This document shows, piece by piece, positions 23,252-33,683 of a DNA stretch of 64,000 bases; within the stretch, counting starts at the first letter, position 1; the number at the start of each line of letters is the position of its first letter. Origin of the DNA: Fructilactobacillus cliffordii (GTDB lineage Bacteria; Bacillota; Bacilli; Lactobacillales; Lactobacillaceae); assembly GCF_024029355.1 (NCBI RefSeq), contig NZ_CP097117.1, positions 1 to 64,000 of the forward strand. The letters are read 5' to 3'. The position numbers and the translations under genes are program-made. Under the pieces are notes generated by a model. That model searched no databases and was not told where the DNA came from. It saw only the letters and a program-made list of their open reading frames with translations.

Positions 23252-24445
23252 ATGAAAGAGAAACATTTATTTACGTCCGAATCGGTGTCAGAAGGACATC
23301 CTGATAAAATTGCTGATCACATTAGTGATGCCATTTTGGATGCCATTTTACGTCAGGATCCAGATGCACGGGTAGCATGTGAAACGTCCGTAACCACTGG
23401 ATTAGTGTTAGTTTTTGGAGAGGTGTCCACCACGGCGGACGTTAACATTCGCGAGATTGTTAGAGAAACAATTCGCAATGCTGGTTATGATGATCCAGCT
23501 TATGGGTTTGATGCCGATAACGTGGCTGTGTTGGTTTCAATTGATGAACAATCACCAGACATCGCACAGGGAGTCGATGAATCAGAAGAAACCCGGGCCG
23601 GCAATGGTGATCCCCTTGATCAAATTGGAGCGGGAGATCAGGGGATTATGTTTGGGTACGCAACCGATGAAACACCTGAACTCATGCCACTACCGATTTC
23701 GTTGGCCCACAAACTGATGCGTAAAACTGCCGCAGTGCGTAAGAGTGGTGAAATTAAGTACCTGCGTCCGGATGCTAAGGCCGAGGTAACGGTTGAGTTC
23801 GATGAAGCAGGGAAACCACTACGGGTCGATACAGTCGTCCTTAGTACTCAACACGATCCAGATGTGACCCAGGCACAGATTAAACAAGATGTGATTGCCA
23901 AAATTGTCAAACAGGTCATTCCCGCCGAGTATCTTGATGACGAAACCAAGTATCTGATTAACCCAACTGGCAAATTCGTCATTGGTGGACCCAATGGAGA
24001 TGCCGGGTTAACTGGTCGAAAGATCATCGTGGATACTTACGGTGGTTCCGCTCACCACGGTGGGGGAGCTTTTTCTGGAAAGGATGCGACGAAAGTCGAT
24101 CGTTCAGCGAGTTATGCAGCTCGCTACATCGCTAAAAACATTGTGGCAGCTGGTTTAGCTCACCGGGTAGAAATTCAGTTAGCCTATGCGATTGGGGTGG
24201 CTGAACCGGTTTCCATTCAAGTGGACACCTTTGGGACTTCTGATTATTCAGAGGAAGAACTCATTCAAGCCATCCGCCAAACGTTTGACCTTCGGCCGGC
24301 CGGCATTATCCAAATGTTGGACTTACAACGTCCGATTTACGAACAAACGGCTACTTACGGCCACTTTGGTCGCGACGATATTGATTTACCGTGGGAACAC
24401 ACCGATCGGGTAGCACAATTACAAGCGGCGCTCCCGAAAAAATAA
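23252..24445 (+). CDS. metK: S-adenosylmethionine synthetase
   Basis: A 397-residue enzyme making SAM from methionine and ATP in the cytoplasm. It has [33 protein letters not shown] and [16 protein letters not shown], the three classical blocks for ATP, methionine and metal binding. Full length for the family. Expression is expected to be held down by SAM through the riboswitch at 23179. Confidence 0.97.
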   Translation: MKEKHLFTSESVSEGHPDKIADHISDAILDAILRQDPDARVACETSVTTGLVLVFGEVSTTADVNIREIVRETIRNAGYDDPAYGFDADNVAVLVSIDEQSPDIAQGVDESEETRAGNGDPLDQIGAGDQGIMFGYATDETPELMPLPISLAHKLMRKTAAVRKSGEIKYLRPDAKAEVTVEFDEAGKPLRVDTVVLSTQHDPDVTQAQIKQDVIAKIVKQVIPAEYLDDETKYLINPTGKFVIGGPNGDAGLTGRKIIVDTYGGSAHHGGGAFSGKDATKVDRSASYAARYIAKNIVAAGLAHRVEIQLAYAIGVAEPVSIQVDTFGTSDYSEEELIQAIRQTFDLRPAGIIQMLDLQRPIYEQTATYGHFGRDDIDLPWEHTDRVAQLQAALPKK

Positions 24446-24461
24446 ACAACTGCTAGAAATC

Positions 24462-24484
24462 CGATCCGTAAGGGTCGTTTTTTT
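24462..24484 (+). terminator. Terminator of metK
   Basis: CGATCC (24462-24467) with GGGTCG (24472-24477), GTAA loop, then seven T. Confidence 0.75.
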
Positions 24485-24509
24485 AGTCTGAAAGGAGACT
24501 TACTGCATC

Positions 24510-25970
24510 ATGCCAGCACGAACGACAAACGTAAAAGTCGTGACCATTGCCCTGTTTATTGCTACCTTTATGAGTGCAATTGAGGGAACGATTGTGTCTA
24601 CGGCCATGCCCACGATTGTAGGGGACCTGCACGGGGTCTCGTTGATGAACTGGGTTTTTTCTATTTTTCTCTTGACCAATGCGATTGCCACGCCGATTTA
24701 TGGGAAGTTGGCTGACCAGTTAGGCCGGAAACGAGTTTTTATCTTTGGTCTGGCGGTCTTTACCCTGGGTTCGCTTTTCTCTGGGATGTCAGGACGAATG
24801 GAAACGCTGATTCTATGGCGGGCTCTCCAGGGAGTTGGGGCCGGAGTAATCATGCCGGTTTCATTTACCATCGTGGCCGATATGTATCCCTTTCAAAAAC
24901 GGGCGGACGTGGTCGGGCTGTTAGGGTCTGCCTGGGGAATTGCCTCCATCGTAGCGCCGTTACTAGGAGGCTTCATTGTTGATCAACTCTCGTGGCACTG
25001 GATTTTCTTTGTCAACGTGCCGATTGGTTTGGTAACGATGGGCCTAATTGCCTGGTTTCTGGTGGAACCGGCTGCGAAGCGTTCCACTCACATTGATTAT
25101 GGCGGGGTCTTTTTAATTGCAGTGGTATTGTTGGCCGTCATGTACCTCTTTCAATTACTAGGAGAAAATCCGTTGCACTGGTTATCAATGGCAATCTGTG
25201 TTGTGGTAGCCATCGTGGGAATGGTGCTCTTTGTTTATCAAGAACGGCGGGCCGTTGACCCGATTATTCCGTTAAGCATGTTTAAACAGCGGACCTTTGT
25301 GACCCAAAATCTAATTGCGGCACTGATTAGCGGCTTCATCTTTGCCTACGAGGTTTATTTACCGGATTGGACCCAGGGGATTTTAGGCTTGCCCGCCACC
25401 ATGGCTGGCTTTGCGATTACACCGAGTTCCATCATGTGGATTATTGGTTCCTTTTGGACTGGAAAGTTACTGGCGAAGTTCCGACCCCAAGTAATTACCT
25501 ACCTGAGTTTAATCTTCATTGGGTGTGGGAGCTTGGCTTCCGTTTTGGCCCCAATTAGTACCCCATTTTGGGCCTTTTTCATCATTTCGGGGGTTATGGG
25601 AGTTGGTTTTGGATTATGCATCACGAACGCCTCGGTAACGGTGCAAAACGAAGTGGCGAAAGATCAAATTGGGGTGGCATCTTCATTTAATACCCTAAGT
25701 CGGACGTTAGGGCAGACCTTAATGATTTCCGTATTTGGAATTGTGATGAACACCACGATGTTGCATGGGGTGCACAGTCATCCCCGGACCAATATGAAAC
25801 TAATGAATGAACTAATTAATCCCCAGACGGCTAAATTACTGCCAGATCATTTAATTCCTCAGTTACGCGAAATTTTGTATGCAGCGTTACATAACGTCTT
25901 TTTAGTAGCAGGTTTGCTGGTCATTGCAACCCTCGTGGTAAACTGGTTTGACCGAAAAGTCCGTGCTTAG
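24510..25970 (+). CDS. MFS drug:H+ antiporter, 14-helix (DHA2/EmrB type)
   Basis: A 486-residue protein with 14 predicted helices. The N-terminal motif LADQLGRKRVFIFG between helices 2 and 3 and the motif C-like LGSAWGIASIVAPLLGGFIVD (residues about 139-159) define the DHA2 antiporters. STAMPTIVGDL in helix 1 is the usual signature D1. Likely role is export of toxic compounds using proton motive force; the substrate is unknown. It has its own AAAGGAG site and no adjacent regulator. The stop codon region overlaps the convergent methylase gene by 4 bp. Confidence 0.88.
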   Translation: MPARTTNVKVVTIALFIATFMSAIEGTIVSTAMPTIVGDLHGVSLMNWVFSIFLLTNAIATPIYGKLADQLGRKRVFIFGLAVFTLGSLFSGMSGRMETLILWRALQGVGAGVIMPVSFTIVADMYPFQKRADVVGLLGSAWGIASIVAPLLGGFIVDQLSWHWIFFVNVPIGLVTMGLIAWFLVEPAAKRSTHIDYGGVFLIAVVLLAVMYLFQLLGENPLHWLSMAICVVVAIVGMVLFVYQERRAVDPIIPLSMFKQRTFVTQNLIAALISGFIFAYEVYLPDWTQGILGLPATMAGFAITPSSIMWIIGSFWTGKLLAKFRPQVITYLSLIFIGCGSLASVLAPISTPFWAFFIISGVMGVGFGLCITNASVTVQNEVAKDQIGVASSFNTLSRTLGQTLMISVFGIVMNTTMLHGVHSHPRTNMKLMNELINPQTAKLLPDHLIPQLREILYAALHNVFLVAGLLVIATLVVNWFDRKVRA

Positions 25971-26524
25971 CGTTTTTGAATTGCCAACAGAAACGGTGGT
26001 TGGTGAACTTGATTCAAGAATTGATATTGTAAAACGTTGAATTTGCGTTGGGGAAGGTGGGTAACCCAGTCAAGGACTTGGCTCTTTTCCGCTTCTCCGC
26101 CCGGATGACCGTAATAACAAATTACAATCACTAGCCCGAGAGTTTCCAAGAGATCCAGACATTTTTCTAACGCTGTAATGGTGGTCTCCGGATGGGTAAT
26201 AACGTGGTGGTCACCATTCGGAAGATAACCAAGGTTAAAGATGGCGCTTTTAATCGGAACTCTGACGACCTGGTCCAGTTGTTCGTGACCCAGTTGCACG
26301 ATCGTTGCGTTCTGGTAGCCGGCAGCAGCTAGTTTTGCTTTTGTGGCCGTTACAGCCGTTTTTTGAATGTCAAAGCTGTAAACGTGGCCGTTCGGACCCA
26401 CTAATTGGGCCAATTTGAGGGTATCGTTTCCCATTCCTGCCGTGGCATCAATAACGTTATCACCCGGTTTTACCACCTGGTCTAAGAGGGTGTGGCTGAA
26501 GTGTAGTGCAGATTGTAATTTCAT
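25967..26524 (-). CDS. mnmM: tRNA 5-aminomethyl-2-thiouridine methyltransferase-like (MnmM/YtqB)
   Basis: A 185-residue class I methyltransferase. The ATG at 26524 (MKLQSALHFSHTLL) is chosen since GAGGT lies upstream and the family begins here; an ATG 24 bases further up (26548) is less likely. Motif I is VIDATAGMGNDTL (SAM binding), with the NLGYLPNGDHHVITHPETT block typical of the rRNA_methylase (YtqB) family. Members modify the wobble uridine of tRNA (mnm5s2U34). Its 3' end overlaps the MFS gene by 4 bp, convergent. The name rests on recollection of YtqB work. Confidence 0.75.
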   Translation of the reverse strand: MKLQSALHFSHTLLDQVVKPGDNVIDATAGMGNDTLKLAQLVGPNGHVYSFDIQKTAVTATKAKLAAAGYQNATIVQLGHEQLDQVVRVPIKSAIFNLGYLPNGDHHVITHPETTITALEKCLDLLETLGLVIVICYYGHPGGEAEKSQVLDWVTHLPQRKFNVLQYQFLNQVHQPPFLLAIQKR

Positions 26525-26564
26525 GGTAAACCTCGCTTTCTCCCTCATTATAGCAATAAAATCC

Positions 26565-26593
26565 TTGTTTTTTCGCCAGGACTTTGCTATTGT
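26565..26593 (+). promoter_or_regulatory. Predicted promoter of the leuS leader
   Basis: TTGTTT (26565-26570), 17-bp spacer, TATTGT (26588-26593), directly before the T-box leader. Confidence 0.5.
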
Positions 26594-26599
26594 TTAAAG

Positions 26600-26832
26600 T
26601 AATTAAATGAATGACCGATGAAGCAAAGTAGTAGAACTAGACGATTTAGCAGCGACTAAGCGGTAGGTGTGAGCTTAGATTTCGGTAGTTCGAACTTGTT
26701 GTGGAGGTTTTGTTAATCAACGATTAACCGTTTTCCGCGTTATGGATACGAGCGTTCTTCAATAATTGAAGAGAAGTTAGGTGGTACCGCGGAATTTCGT
26801 CCTATAGAATTAGTTTTCTATAGGCTTTTTTT
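26600..26832 (+). promoter_or_regulatory. leuS leader: T-box riboswitch (leucine) controlling leuS
   Basis: The core AGGTGGTACCGCGG (26779-26792) is the T-box sequence that pairs with the acceptor end of uncharged tRNA. Upstream, GGTAGGTGTGAGC is the GNUG-type apical part of stem I. Within the specifier region, GAACTTG (26692-26698) offers CTT (26695-26697), a leucine codon, as specifier. The terminator hairpin CCTATAGAA / TTCTATAGG (26801-26809, 26816-26824) with a T run follows. Uncharged tRNA-Leu is expected to turn the terminator off. Confidence 0.85.
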
Positions 26833-26861
26833 ATGGCAAAAATTACAAAGGAGTGTTGGAC

Positions 26862-29285
26862 ATGGCCGTTTATGATCACAAAGAGATTGAAACCAAATGG
26901 CAAAACTATTGGGATGAACACCAGACGTTTAAAACGGGCGAGGATCCGAATAAAGAGAAGTACTACGTTTTAGATATGTTCCCGTATCCATCTGGACAGG
27001 GACTGCACGTGGGCCATCCCGAAGGGTACACGGCTACTGACATCATGGCGCGGTTTAATCGGATGCAGAACAAGAACGTTTTGCATCCGATGGGATGGGA
27101 TGCCTTTGGGCTACCGGCCGAACAGTACGCCATGAAGACGGGGAATAATCCAGCCGATTTTACGAACCAAAATATCCAAAATTTTAAACGCCAAATTAAA
27201 TCACTCGGATTTTCGTACGATTGGAGTCGGGAAGTCAACACGACCGATCCGAAGTACTACAAGTGGACCCAGTGGATTTTTGAACAACTCTACAAAAAGG
27301 GTCTCGCCTATGAAGATGAAATTGAGGTCAATTGGGCCCCTGATTTGATGGGCGGTACGGTAGTTGCCAACGAAGAGGTTGTTAATGGCAAGACCGAACG
27401 GGGCGGTTACCCCGTGTACCGGAAGCCAATGAAGCAATGGGTTTTGCGAATTACGGCCTATGCCGAACGGTTGTTAGATGACTTGGATGATTTGGACTGG
27501 CCGGAAAGCATTAAACAGATGCAACGGAACTGGATTGGAAAATCAGTCGGTGCCAGCATCAAGTTTGACGTTGACCAACATCCAGACGACCAAATCGAAG
27601 TCTTCTCCACGCGGGCGGACACGCTCTTTGGGGCAACGTACCTAGTCTTGTCTCCAGAAAACCCATTGGTGGAAGACATTACGACCGCTGAACAAGCCGA
27701 TACGGTCGCTGAATACCAAAAATACGTTGCTTCTAAATCTGATTTGGAACGGACCGACCTCAACAAGGATAAGTCCGGGGTATTTACTGGGGCTTACGCT
27801 AAAAACCCCGTGAACGGGAAATTACTGCCCGTCTGGATTGGTGATTACGTGCTGCCATCATACGGAACGGGAGCCATCATGGCAGTTCCTGCACACGATC
27901 AACGAGACTATGAGTTTGCCAAGAAATTTGATTTACCCATCATTCCCGTGATTGCGGGAGGTGACATTGAGAAGGAAGCCTACACCGGCGATGGGACTCA
28001 CATTAATTCGGGCTTCCTGGATGGCATGGATAAGGATGAAGCGCTTCACACCATCATTACCTGGCTTGAGGATCATGATGCCGGAGCTAAGAAAGTTAAC
28101 TACAAGCTCCGGGACTGGATTTTCTCCCGGCAACGGTACTGGGGTGAACCCATTCCGGTGATTCATTGGGACGATGGCACGACTTCACTGGTGCCAGAAG
28201 ACGAACTCCCGTTACGGTTGCCAAAGACCGATAACATTAAGCCGTCTGGAACCGGAGAAAGTCCATTGGCTAACCTTAGTGATTGGGTTAATGTAACTGA
28301 TAAAAACGGTCGGCACGGCCGGCGGGAAACGAACACGATGCCGCAATGGGCTGGAAGTTCGTGGTACTACCTCCGTTACGTGGATCCAAACAACGATCAG
28401 ATGATTGCTGATCCCGAAAAGTTGAAGTACTGGTTGCCGGTTGATCTGTACGTGGGTGGGGCCGAACACGCCGTCTTGCACTTGCTGTACGCTCGGTTTT
28501 GGCACAAGTTCTTGTATGACTTGGGCGTTGTTCCGACCAAAGAACCGTTCCAACGGTTGGTGAACCAAGGAATGATTCTCGGCACCAATCACGAAAAGAT
28601 GTCGAAATCGAAGGGGAACGTGGTGAACCCGGATGACATCGTGAATGAATACGGGGCAGATACCCTCCGTCTCTACGAAATGTTCATGGGTCCGTTGATG
28701 GAATCGAAACCATGGAGTACGGAAGGAATTACCGGAGCTAATCGATGGATTAAACGGGTTTGGCGGATGTATGAAGGTGACGCAGAACAAGCAAGCGGCA
28801 TGGTGGTTGCTGAAAACGATGGAGCATTAGCCAAGAGTTATAATCAAACCGTGAAAAAGGTTACCGACGACATCGAAAAAATGCGTTTTAACACGGCTAT
28901 TTCTCAGATGATGGTCTTTGTGAACGACGTTTATAAACACCAACAATTACCAAAGGAATACGCCGAAGGGTTAATTAAGTTGCTGTCCCCAATTACACCG
29001 CATATTGCAGAAGAAATTTGGCACCGGTTGGGTCACGATGAGACGATTGCTTACGCTGCTTGGCCGACGTACGATGAAAGCCAACTGCAGGCGGATGAAG
29101 TCCAGATCGCTGTTCAGATTAACGGTAAGGTCCGGGCACGGCTTTCCGTTCCGGTCGATGTTGATAAAGATACGATTGAAAAAATGGCATTGGAACTACC
29201 GGATGTGCAAGCCAACTTGACCGATAAAACGGTTCGGAAGGTGATTGTGGTTCCAAAAAAGATTGTCAATATTGTCGCCAATTAA
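26862..29285 (+). CDS. leuS: Leucyl-tRNA synthetase
   Basis: A 807-residue class I synthetase starting at ATG 26862 (AAAGGAG site at 26847). HVGH motif in GLHVGHPEG (49-52) and [14 protein letters not shown] in the last third are the ATP-binding signatures. The editing CP1 domain with [23 protein letters not shown] and the [16 protein letters not shown] aspartate region are present, so proofreading should work. It charges tRNA-Leu and is under T-box control. Confidence 0.97.
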   Translation: MAVYDHKEIETKWQNYWDEHQTFKTGEDPNKEKYYVLDMFPYPSGQGLHVGHPEGYTATDIMARFNRMQNKNVLHPMGWDAFGLPAEQYAMKTGNNPADFTNQNIQNFKRQIKSLGFSYDWSREVNTTDPKYYKWTQWIFEQLYKKGLAYEDEIEVNWAPDLMGGTVVANEEVVNGKTERGGYPVYRKPMKQWVLRITAYAERLLDDLDDLDWPESIKQMQRNWIGKSVGASIKFDVDQHPDDQIEVFSTRADTLFGATYLVLSPENPLVEDITTAEQADTVAEYQKYVASKSDLERTDLNKDKSGVFTGAYAKNPVNGKLLPVWIGDYVLPSYGTGAIMAVPAHDQRDYEFAKKFDLPIIPVIAGGDIEKEAYTGDGTHINSGFLDGMDKDEALHTIITWLEDHDAGAKKVNYKLRDWIFSRQRYWGEPIPVIHWDDGTTSLVPEDELPLRLPKTDNIKPSGTGESPLANLSDWVNVTDKNGRHGRRETNTMPQWAGSSWYYLRYVDPNNDQMIADPEKLKYWLPVDLYVGGAEHAVLHLLYARFWHKFLYDLGVVPTKEPFQRLVNQGMILGTNHEKMSKSKGNVVNPDDIVNEYGADTLRLYEMFMGPLMESKPWSTEGITGANRWIKRVWRMYEGDAEQASGMVVAENDGALAKSYNQTVKKVTDDIEKMRFNTAISQMMVFVNDVYKHQQLPKEYAEGLIKLLSPITPHIAEEIWHRLGHDETIAYAAWPTYDESQLQADEVQIAVQINGKVRARLSVPVDVDKDTIEKMALELPDVQANLTDKTVRKVIVVPKKIVNIVAN

Positions 29286-29340
29286 TCTATTTTATGCTAA
29301 ATTGGTGCTTTGAGATTTGGTTGGAAAGTGGGTTATTTTA

Positions 29341-31023
29341 GTGGATAACGATGTTGAAAACAATCAATTAGAAGAACAACAACAATTTGCAGAATCAGAA
29401 CAAGCTAAGGGCCAAATGTTAAAGGGATCCGCCTGGATGACGATTGGAAGTATTCTTTCGCGAATCCTGGGAGCCCTGTACATCATCCCGTGGCGCCTGA
29501 TTTTTGGAGCAGCATTATTCCCGATTGCTAACTCGCTTTATACTCAAGGTTACAACATTTATAGTTTTGTGTTGATTGTGGCGATTGCTGGGATTCCTTC
29601 CGCGATTGCCAAGCAAGTGGCACACTATAACGCGTTGAACGAGTATGGTGTGGGAGTTGAATTGTATAAAAAAGGGGTCATTCTTTCCATTTTAATGGGA
29701 GTGATTAGCGCCCTGATTCTTTGGTTTGCAGCGCCGTTCTTAACGAATGGGGATCCCAACGTAATTCCGGTGATTCACTCGTTATCGTGGGCGGTTTTAA
29801 TCATTCCTACGATGAGTTTAACCCGGGGGTATTTCCAGGGTTATGGTGACATGGCACCGTCAGCCATTTCCCAGTTTATTGAACAATTGGCCCGGGTCAT
29901 TTACATGTTAGTCTCTGCCTTCATTATTTTGCGAGTCTTACATGGTAACTGGGTCACGGCGGTGTCTCAGTCAACATTTGCGGCGTTTATCGGTGCCATC
30001 TTTGGGTTCTTAATCTTAGGCTGGTATTACTGGCGTGGTCGGGATTATTATCGATCGTTGGTGGCCAATAGTAACCACCAATTGCGGGTGCCCACGAACC
30101 AGTTGTATCGTGAAATCATTAGTCAGGCGGTACCATTTGTGATTTTGGGAGCCGGAGTGACCATCTTTTCGCTGATTGATCAGTTCACTTTCTTTGACAT
30201 TATGCGGTTGGCAACTAATTTTTCCGAACGAGCCTTACAGGTTGACTATGCGGTTTTTGCAGGAAATGCCAATAAACTGACTATGATCGTGATTTCGTTA
30301 GCTTCGTCATTAGCAATTACGGTCGTACCGTTACTATCAACGGCTTTTACCAAGCGCAACATGCAAATGATGCGTGATCAACTGTCTAACACCATGATTC
30401 TCTTTGAATTTGTGATGTTACCGGCTTCCTTGGGGATGGCAGCCGTGGCGGGTCCTTTGAATCGGACCTTTTATGGAACAGCAAACATGGACTTTGGAAG
30501 TAACGTGTTGACCTTTGCGGCCATCGCGGCTATTCCAATTGGATTGTTTGTGGTAACCTCTGCCGTAATGCAGGGAGTATCCCAAAACCGGCGGGCTGTG
30601 AAGTACTTTGTGATTGGAACGATTGCCAAGGTCTTGACGCAATTTCCGTTGGTCTACTGGTTTGGAGCCTTTGGAACTCTCATGTCGACAGTGGTGGGCT
30701 TTACGGTAGCCAATGGGTTAATCATTTATTCTTTAAACCACGACTTCGGTTTTGAAGTTAAGAAGATGTTGAATGATTCGGTTCGGTTACTTGCCTATTC
30801 GTTGATTATGTATTTCATTACTTTAATTACTGTTTATGTGCTTAATTTCTTGTTTGGCTTAGTAGCCAATCCATTTAGTTCGCTGATGAGTTTAGTGGTG
30901 ACGGCTCTGGCGGCGATGATTGGTGCTAGTGTTTACCTGTACTGTACTTTAAAGAGTCGAATTGCGGATGAAGTCTTAGGAGCTCGGGTGGCACGGCTAC
31001 GAACTATCTTGCACATTAGTTAA
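29341..31023 (+). CDS. Polysaccharide/lipid II flippase-like membrane protein (MurJ/YtgP family)
   Basis: A 560-residue protein from GTG 29341 (an upstream TTG at 29317 is less likely). After an acidic, Gln-rich cytoplasmic tail of about 25 residues, the sequence GQMLKGSAWMTIGSILSRILGALYIIPW starts a series of about 14 helices as in the MVF/MATE-type polysaccharide transporters. This YtgP-like branch of Firmicutes can act as lipid II flippase during peptidoglycan synthesis. That role is inferred by family. It is not in an operon with leuS (55-base gap, no clear terminator between them, so readthrough is possible). Confidence 0.85.
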   Translation: MDNDVENNQLEEQQQFAESEQAKGQMLKGSAWMTIGSILSRILGALYIIPWRLIFGAALFPIANSLYTQGYNIYSFVLIVAIAGIPSAIAKQVAHYNALNEYGVGVELYKKGVILSILMGVISALILWFAAPFLTNGDPNVIPVIHSLSWAVLIIPTMSLTRGYFQGYGDMAPSAISQFIEQLARVIYMLVSAFIILRVLHGNWVTAVSQSTFAAFIGAIFGFLILGWYYWRGRDYYRSLVANSNHQLRVPTNQLYREIISQAVPFVILGAGVTIFSLIDQFTFFDIMRLATNFSERALQVDYAVFAGNANKLTMIVISLASSLAITVVPLLSTAFTKRNMQMMRDQLSNTMILFEFVMLPASLGMAAVAGPLNRTFYGTANMDFGSNVLTFAAIAAIPIGLFVVTSAVMQGVSQNRRAVKYFVIGTIAKVLTQFPLVYWFGAFGTLMSTVVGFTVANGLIIYSLNHDFGFEVKKMLNDSVRLLAYSLIMYFITLITVYVLNFLFGLVANPFSSLMSLVVTALAAMIGASVYLYCTLKSRIADEVLGARVARLRTILHIS

Positions 31024-31036
31024 AAATTGTTAACAA

Positions 31037-31063
31037 AAAAACAGCGCAATTAGCGCTGTTTTT
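31037..31063. terminator. Bidirectional terminator
   Basis: AAAAACAGCGC (31037-31047) with GCGCTGTTTTT (31053-31063) between convergent genes. The stop of the downstream minus-strand gene overlaps it. Confidence 0.9.
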
Positions 31064-31671
31064 TATTTGACCGTGGGTCCCTCGAGTTTGTCACCATCAG
31101 GTGAGGTGTAGATTCCGTTGATGATAATTTCAATTAAACTAAAAACTAAACCACTAGGTGGGAAAATCCAAATGGCAATGGCAGTTATAATAATTAAGGC
31201 GGGAAACTTCCAACTAATTAAAAATTGGTAGCTACACATGTTTTTAATTTTTTTAATACCAGTTTCGTCGTGTTCTTTTTCCATTTCGTTTAAAATTACC
31301 TTACTGAGAATTAAATAAGCGATGTTCCAAGCGGTAAAAAAGAGTAGGTAAAATAGTTGGGGGGCAACGTTATCCATAAATCTTCCGACCCAGGCAGATA
31401 CAATCGGAATCAGCGACATCGTAAAGAGCCACAAGTTATTGGCCCAGTAAATCCGTTTGGTAATTCGATGGACCAAGTAAAACATGTAGTGCTGGTTGTA
31501 CCAGGCCACCCCGATGAAAATAAAACTAACGATGTAGGCAAATAATTCGGGAATACTATCAAAGATTTCTATAAATCTGGGAGTATTGGGAATTTTAAAT
31601 TCTAACACCATGATGGTGATAATAATGGCAACAATGGCATCAGTCAGGGCTTCGACTCGTGATTTTTTCAC
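31063..31671 (-). CDS. TMEM175-like potassium channel (DUF1211)
   Basis: A 202-residue membrane protein from the GTG at 31671 (GGAGGT at the right distance, while an upstream TTG at 31686 overlaps the site). KKSRVEALTDAIVAIIITIMVLEFKIP is the first helix signature of the TMEM175/DUF1211 family, in which the FSD-like motif (here LTD) lines the pore; VAWYNQHYMFYLVHR and NLWLFTMSLIPIVSAWVGRF are further family blocks. The bacterial members are K+-permeable channels. About six helices are seen. Confidence 0.82.
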   Translation of the reverse strand: MKKSRVEALTDAIVAIIITIMVLEFKIPNTPRFIEIFDSIPELFAYIVSFIFIGVAWYNQHYMFYLVHRITKRIYWANNLWLFTMSLIPIVSAWVGRFMDNVAPQLFYLLFFTAWNIAYLILSKVILNEMEKEHDETGIKKIKNMCSYQFLISWKFPALIIITAIAIWIFPPSGLVFSLIEIIINGIYTSPDGDKLEGPTVK

Positions 31672-31783
31672 ATTACCGACCTCCAATTAAAATTTAGTGC
31701 TTCAACTAAAAATTATAGCATAATTTGAATTTACTAAAATTGACTAGCGAGAAATTGATTTAATAGTTAAATTAGGTAGCAGG

Positions 31784-31797
31784 GAAAGCGCTTCACT
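31784..31797 (+). promoter_or_regulatory. Possible catabolite-responsive (cre-like) site
   Basis: GAAAGCGCTTCAC (about 31784-31797) is a partial match to the pseudo-palindromic CcpA site TGWAARCGYTWNCW, placed upstream of the ACT-domain gene. One half is degenerate. It is a weak prediction. Confidence 0.35.
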
Positions 31798-31874
31798 TCT
31801 GCTAATTTAATTGATATGATGAAAATAATCATGAGACGGATTGAACTTTTAGTTTGATTAAGCACGAGGTAGCA

Positions 31875-32327
31875 TTGGAGGAGTTGAGAACAATCAAACA
31901 GTATTACATTGTGGATCAGTCGTTATTACCAGAGATGTTTGGCAAGGTAATTGCCGCTCGCCAGTTATTAGAAGAGGGGAAAGCCGCAAATATTAGTGAA
32001 GCGGTCAAGGCGGTCGGAATCAGTCGAGGTAGTTACTATAAGTACAAAGACATGGTGTATTCGACTGATGATTCTAGTTGGAACAGAAAAGCAGTGATTT
32101 CGTTAATGTTAAACGACCGCCCAGGAGTACTATCGCAATTATTGCAGGAAGTAGCTGCTAGTGGGGCGAGTATTTTAACCATTAACCAAAACATTCCGAT
32201 TCATCAAATGGCGAGCGTGGTTATTTCTTTGGATTTGACCCACATTACGATTACGCTAGATGAATTATTGGCGGACTTTAAACAGGTAGAGGGTGCGAGT
32301 CAAGTCCGCTTGGTATCAATTGAATAA
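31875..32327 (+). CDS. ACT domain-containing protein (PheB/UPF0735 family)
   Basis: About 150 residues. Start is uncertain: TTG 31875 is preceded by GAGG, TTG 31854 opens a slightly longer frame; both lack an ATG. After a short tail, YYIVDQSLLPEMFGKVIAARQLLEEGKAANISEAVKAVGISRGSYYKYKD is a helical N-terminal (HTH-like) half, followed by a clear ACT domain (NRKAVISLMLNDRPGVLSQLLQEVAASGASILTINQNIPI). Family members are linked to aromatic amino acid metabolism in Bacillus, and the ACT domain probably binds a small amino acid. The exact role is not known. Confidence 0.8.
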   Translation: MEELRTIKQYYIVDQSLLPEMFGKVIAARQLLEEGKAANISEAVKAVGISRGSYYKYKDMVYSTDDSSWNRKAVISLMLNDRPGVLSQLLQEVAASGASILTINQNIPIHQMASVVISLDLTHITITLDELLADFKQVEGASQVRLVSIE

Positions 32328-32340
32328 ATAAGAGGAACAA

Positions 32341-32375
32341 AAAACGGTTGAAATTTTCATTTCAACCGTTTTTTT
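32341..32375. terminator. Bidirectional terminator
   Basis: AAAACGGTTGAAAT (32341-32354) with ATTTCAACCGTTTT (32359-32372), between convergent genes. Confidence 0.92.
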
Positions 32376-32382
32376 AGATGCT

Positions 32383-33426
32383 TTAGGCTTGGTCGTCAAC
32401 AATCAGTAATGATTTAATGGCTTGCCGTTGATCCATGGCATCGTAAGCATCCTGGAGTTGGTCTAAGGTAAATTGTTTGGTAAAGACCTTCCCGGGGTTA
32501 ATCTTACCGTCTAAAACAGCTTGTAAAAGTTCTTCACGATCGTAGGTGGTTACTGAAGCAATTCCGCCCCGTAACCCAGTATTGTTGTAGAACAATTGGT
32601 TGGTGTTCATGTCAGGTTTTTGCGGAATTCCGACCCGGCCGATGATGGCACCCGGACGGACAATTTTAGTGGCTGTATCGACAGATTGTTCCGTTCCGAC
32701 ACATTCGAGTACGGCGTCTACTCCGGCACCGGTTAATTCCATGACGTGTTTTACTGCTTCGTCACCCCGTTCTGGAACCACATCAGTAGCGCCAAATTCA
32801 CGGGCTAACTTTTGCCGGTCTTCATGCCGACTCATGGCGATGATCCGTTTAGCGCCCCGGAGTTTGGCAGAAATTACCCCACACAAACCAACGGCTCCGT
32901 CGCCCATAACGGCGACCGTATCACCTGGCTTAACTTCGGCAGTAGCAGCAGCGTGGTAACCAGTGGCCATTACGTCTGAGAGGGTGACGAAAGAATTTAA
33001 CATTTCGGGAGTGTAATCAGATGGTTGCCCTGGAATCTTAACGAGCGCCCAGTTAGCGTTCACAAACCGTAGATATTGAGCTTGGTAACCGTTGATACTG
33101 CCAGTTTCTCGGTTTAAACAGTTACCGTCAAAACCAGCTTTACATGCGGCACAGTGACCACAACCGTGGGTGAAAGGAGCAATTACGAAGTCACCAGGTT
33201 TAACGTTAGTAACTTCTGAACCCACTGATTCAACGATTCCGATTCCTTCGTGACCTGTAGGCGTTCCGCTGTCTCGTTGGGAAATTCCCCGGAACCACCA
33301 TAAGTCGGAACCACAAACGCTGGCGCGTACGATTTTAATGATGGCGTCGGTTGGCTTTTGAATTTCTGGTTTCGGTCGATCTTCAATCCGGACTTCGCCC
33401 GGTTTAATAAAAATACTTGCTTTCAT
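32383..33426 (-). CDS. Zinc-dependent alcohol dehydrogenase family protein
   Basis: A 347-residue medium-chain dehydrogenase from the ATG at 33426 (AGGAGTG site). VCGSDLWWFRG supplies the first zinc ligand, GHEGIGIVESVG the His and Glu, and CGHCAACKAGFDGNC the four structural-zinc cysteines. The cofactor fold has GDGAVGLCGVISAKLRGAKRII, and ISMSRHEDRQK after it suggests NADP or NAD discrimination is not clear. It likely reduces an aldehyde or ketone, or oxidises an alcohol or polyol; the substrate is not known. It is the last host gene before the AT-rich island. Confidence 0.85.
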   Translation of the reverse strand: MKASIFIKPGEVRIEDRPKPEIQKPTDAIIKIVRASVCGSDLWWFRGISQRDSGTPTGHEGIGIVESVGSEVTNVKPGDFVIAPFTHGCGHCAACKAGFDGNCLNRETGSINGYQAQYLRFVNANWALVKIPGQPSDYTPEMLNSFVTLSDVMATGYHAAATAEVKPGDTVAVMGDGAVGLCGVISAKLRGAKRIIAMSRHEDRQKLAREFGATDVVPERGDEAVKHVMELTGAGVDAVLECVGTEQSVDTATKIVRPGAIIGRVGIPQKPDMNTNQLFYNNTGLRGGIASVTTYDREELLQAVLDGKINPGKVFTKQFTLDQLQDAYDAMDQRQAIKSLLIVDDQA

Positions 33427-33683
33427 AATGACACTCCTTTTTAAAAATAAAATTAATGTGGTTACTAGATAGTTAAAATAAATAACCACATATTGATATT
33501 ATAGTTTTTGACAATTTTGTTTCCTAACGATTTGCTTATAAATTGTTACCGAAATTTTAGTTAATAAATATATTAATGAGTGTTATAATATTCAAGAAAT
33601 ATCCTTAAATTTTCTTTAGTTTATTTTTAGTCAAAAAATAATGTTTATATTTAAATATATTGTTATTATTTGGAGAATTTATT

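Noticed and set aside
28212..28790. A 192-codon open frame on the minus strand inside leuS
   Set aside because: Shadow frame of a strongly supported leuS gene; no ribosome site and no family likeness.
33507..33532. Promoter TTGACA...TATAAA upstream of the TIR gene
   Set aside because: The spacing is about 23 bp, far from the usual 17; a TATAAT at 33584 is a better -10, but its -35 is poor.
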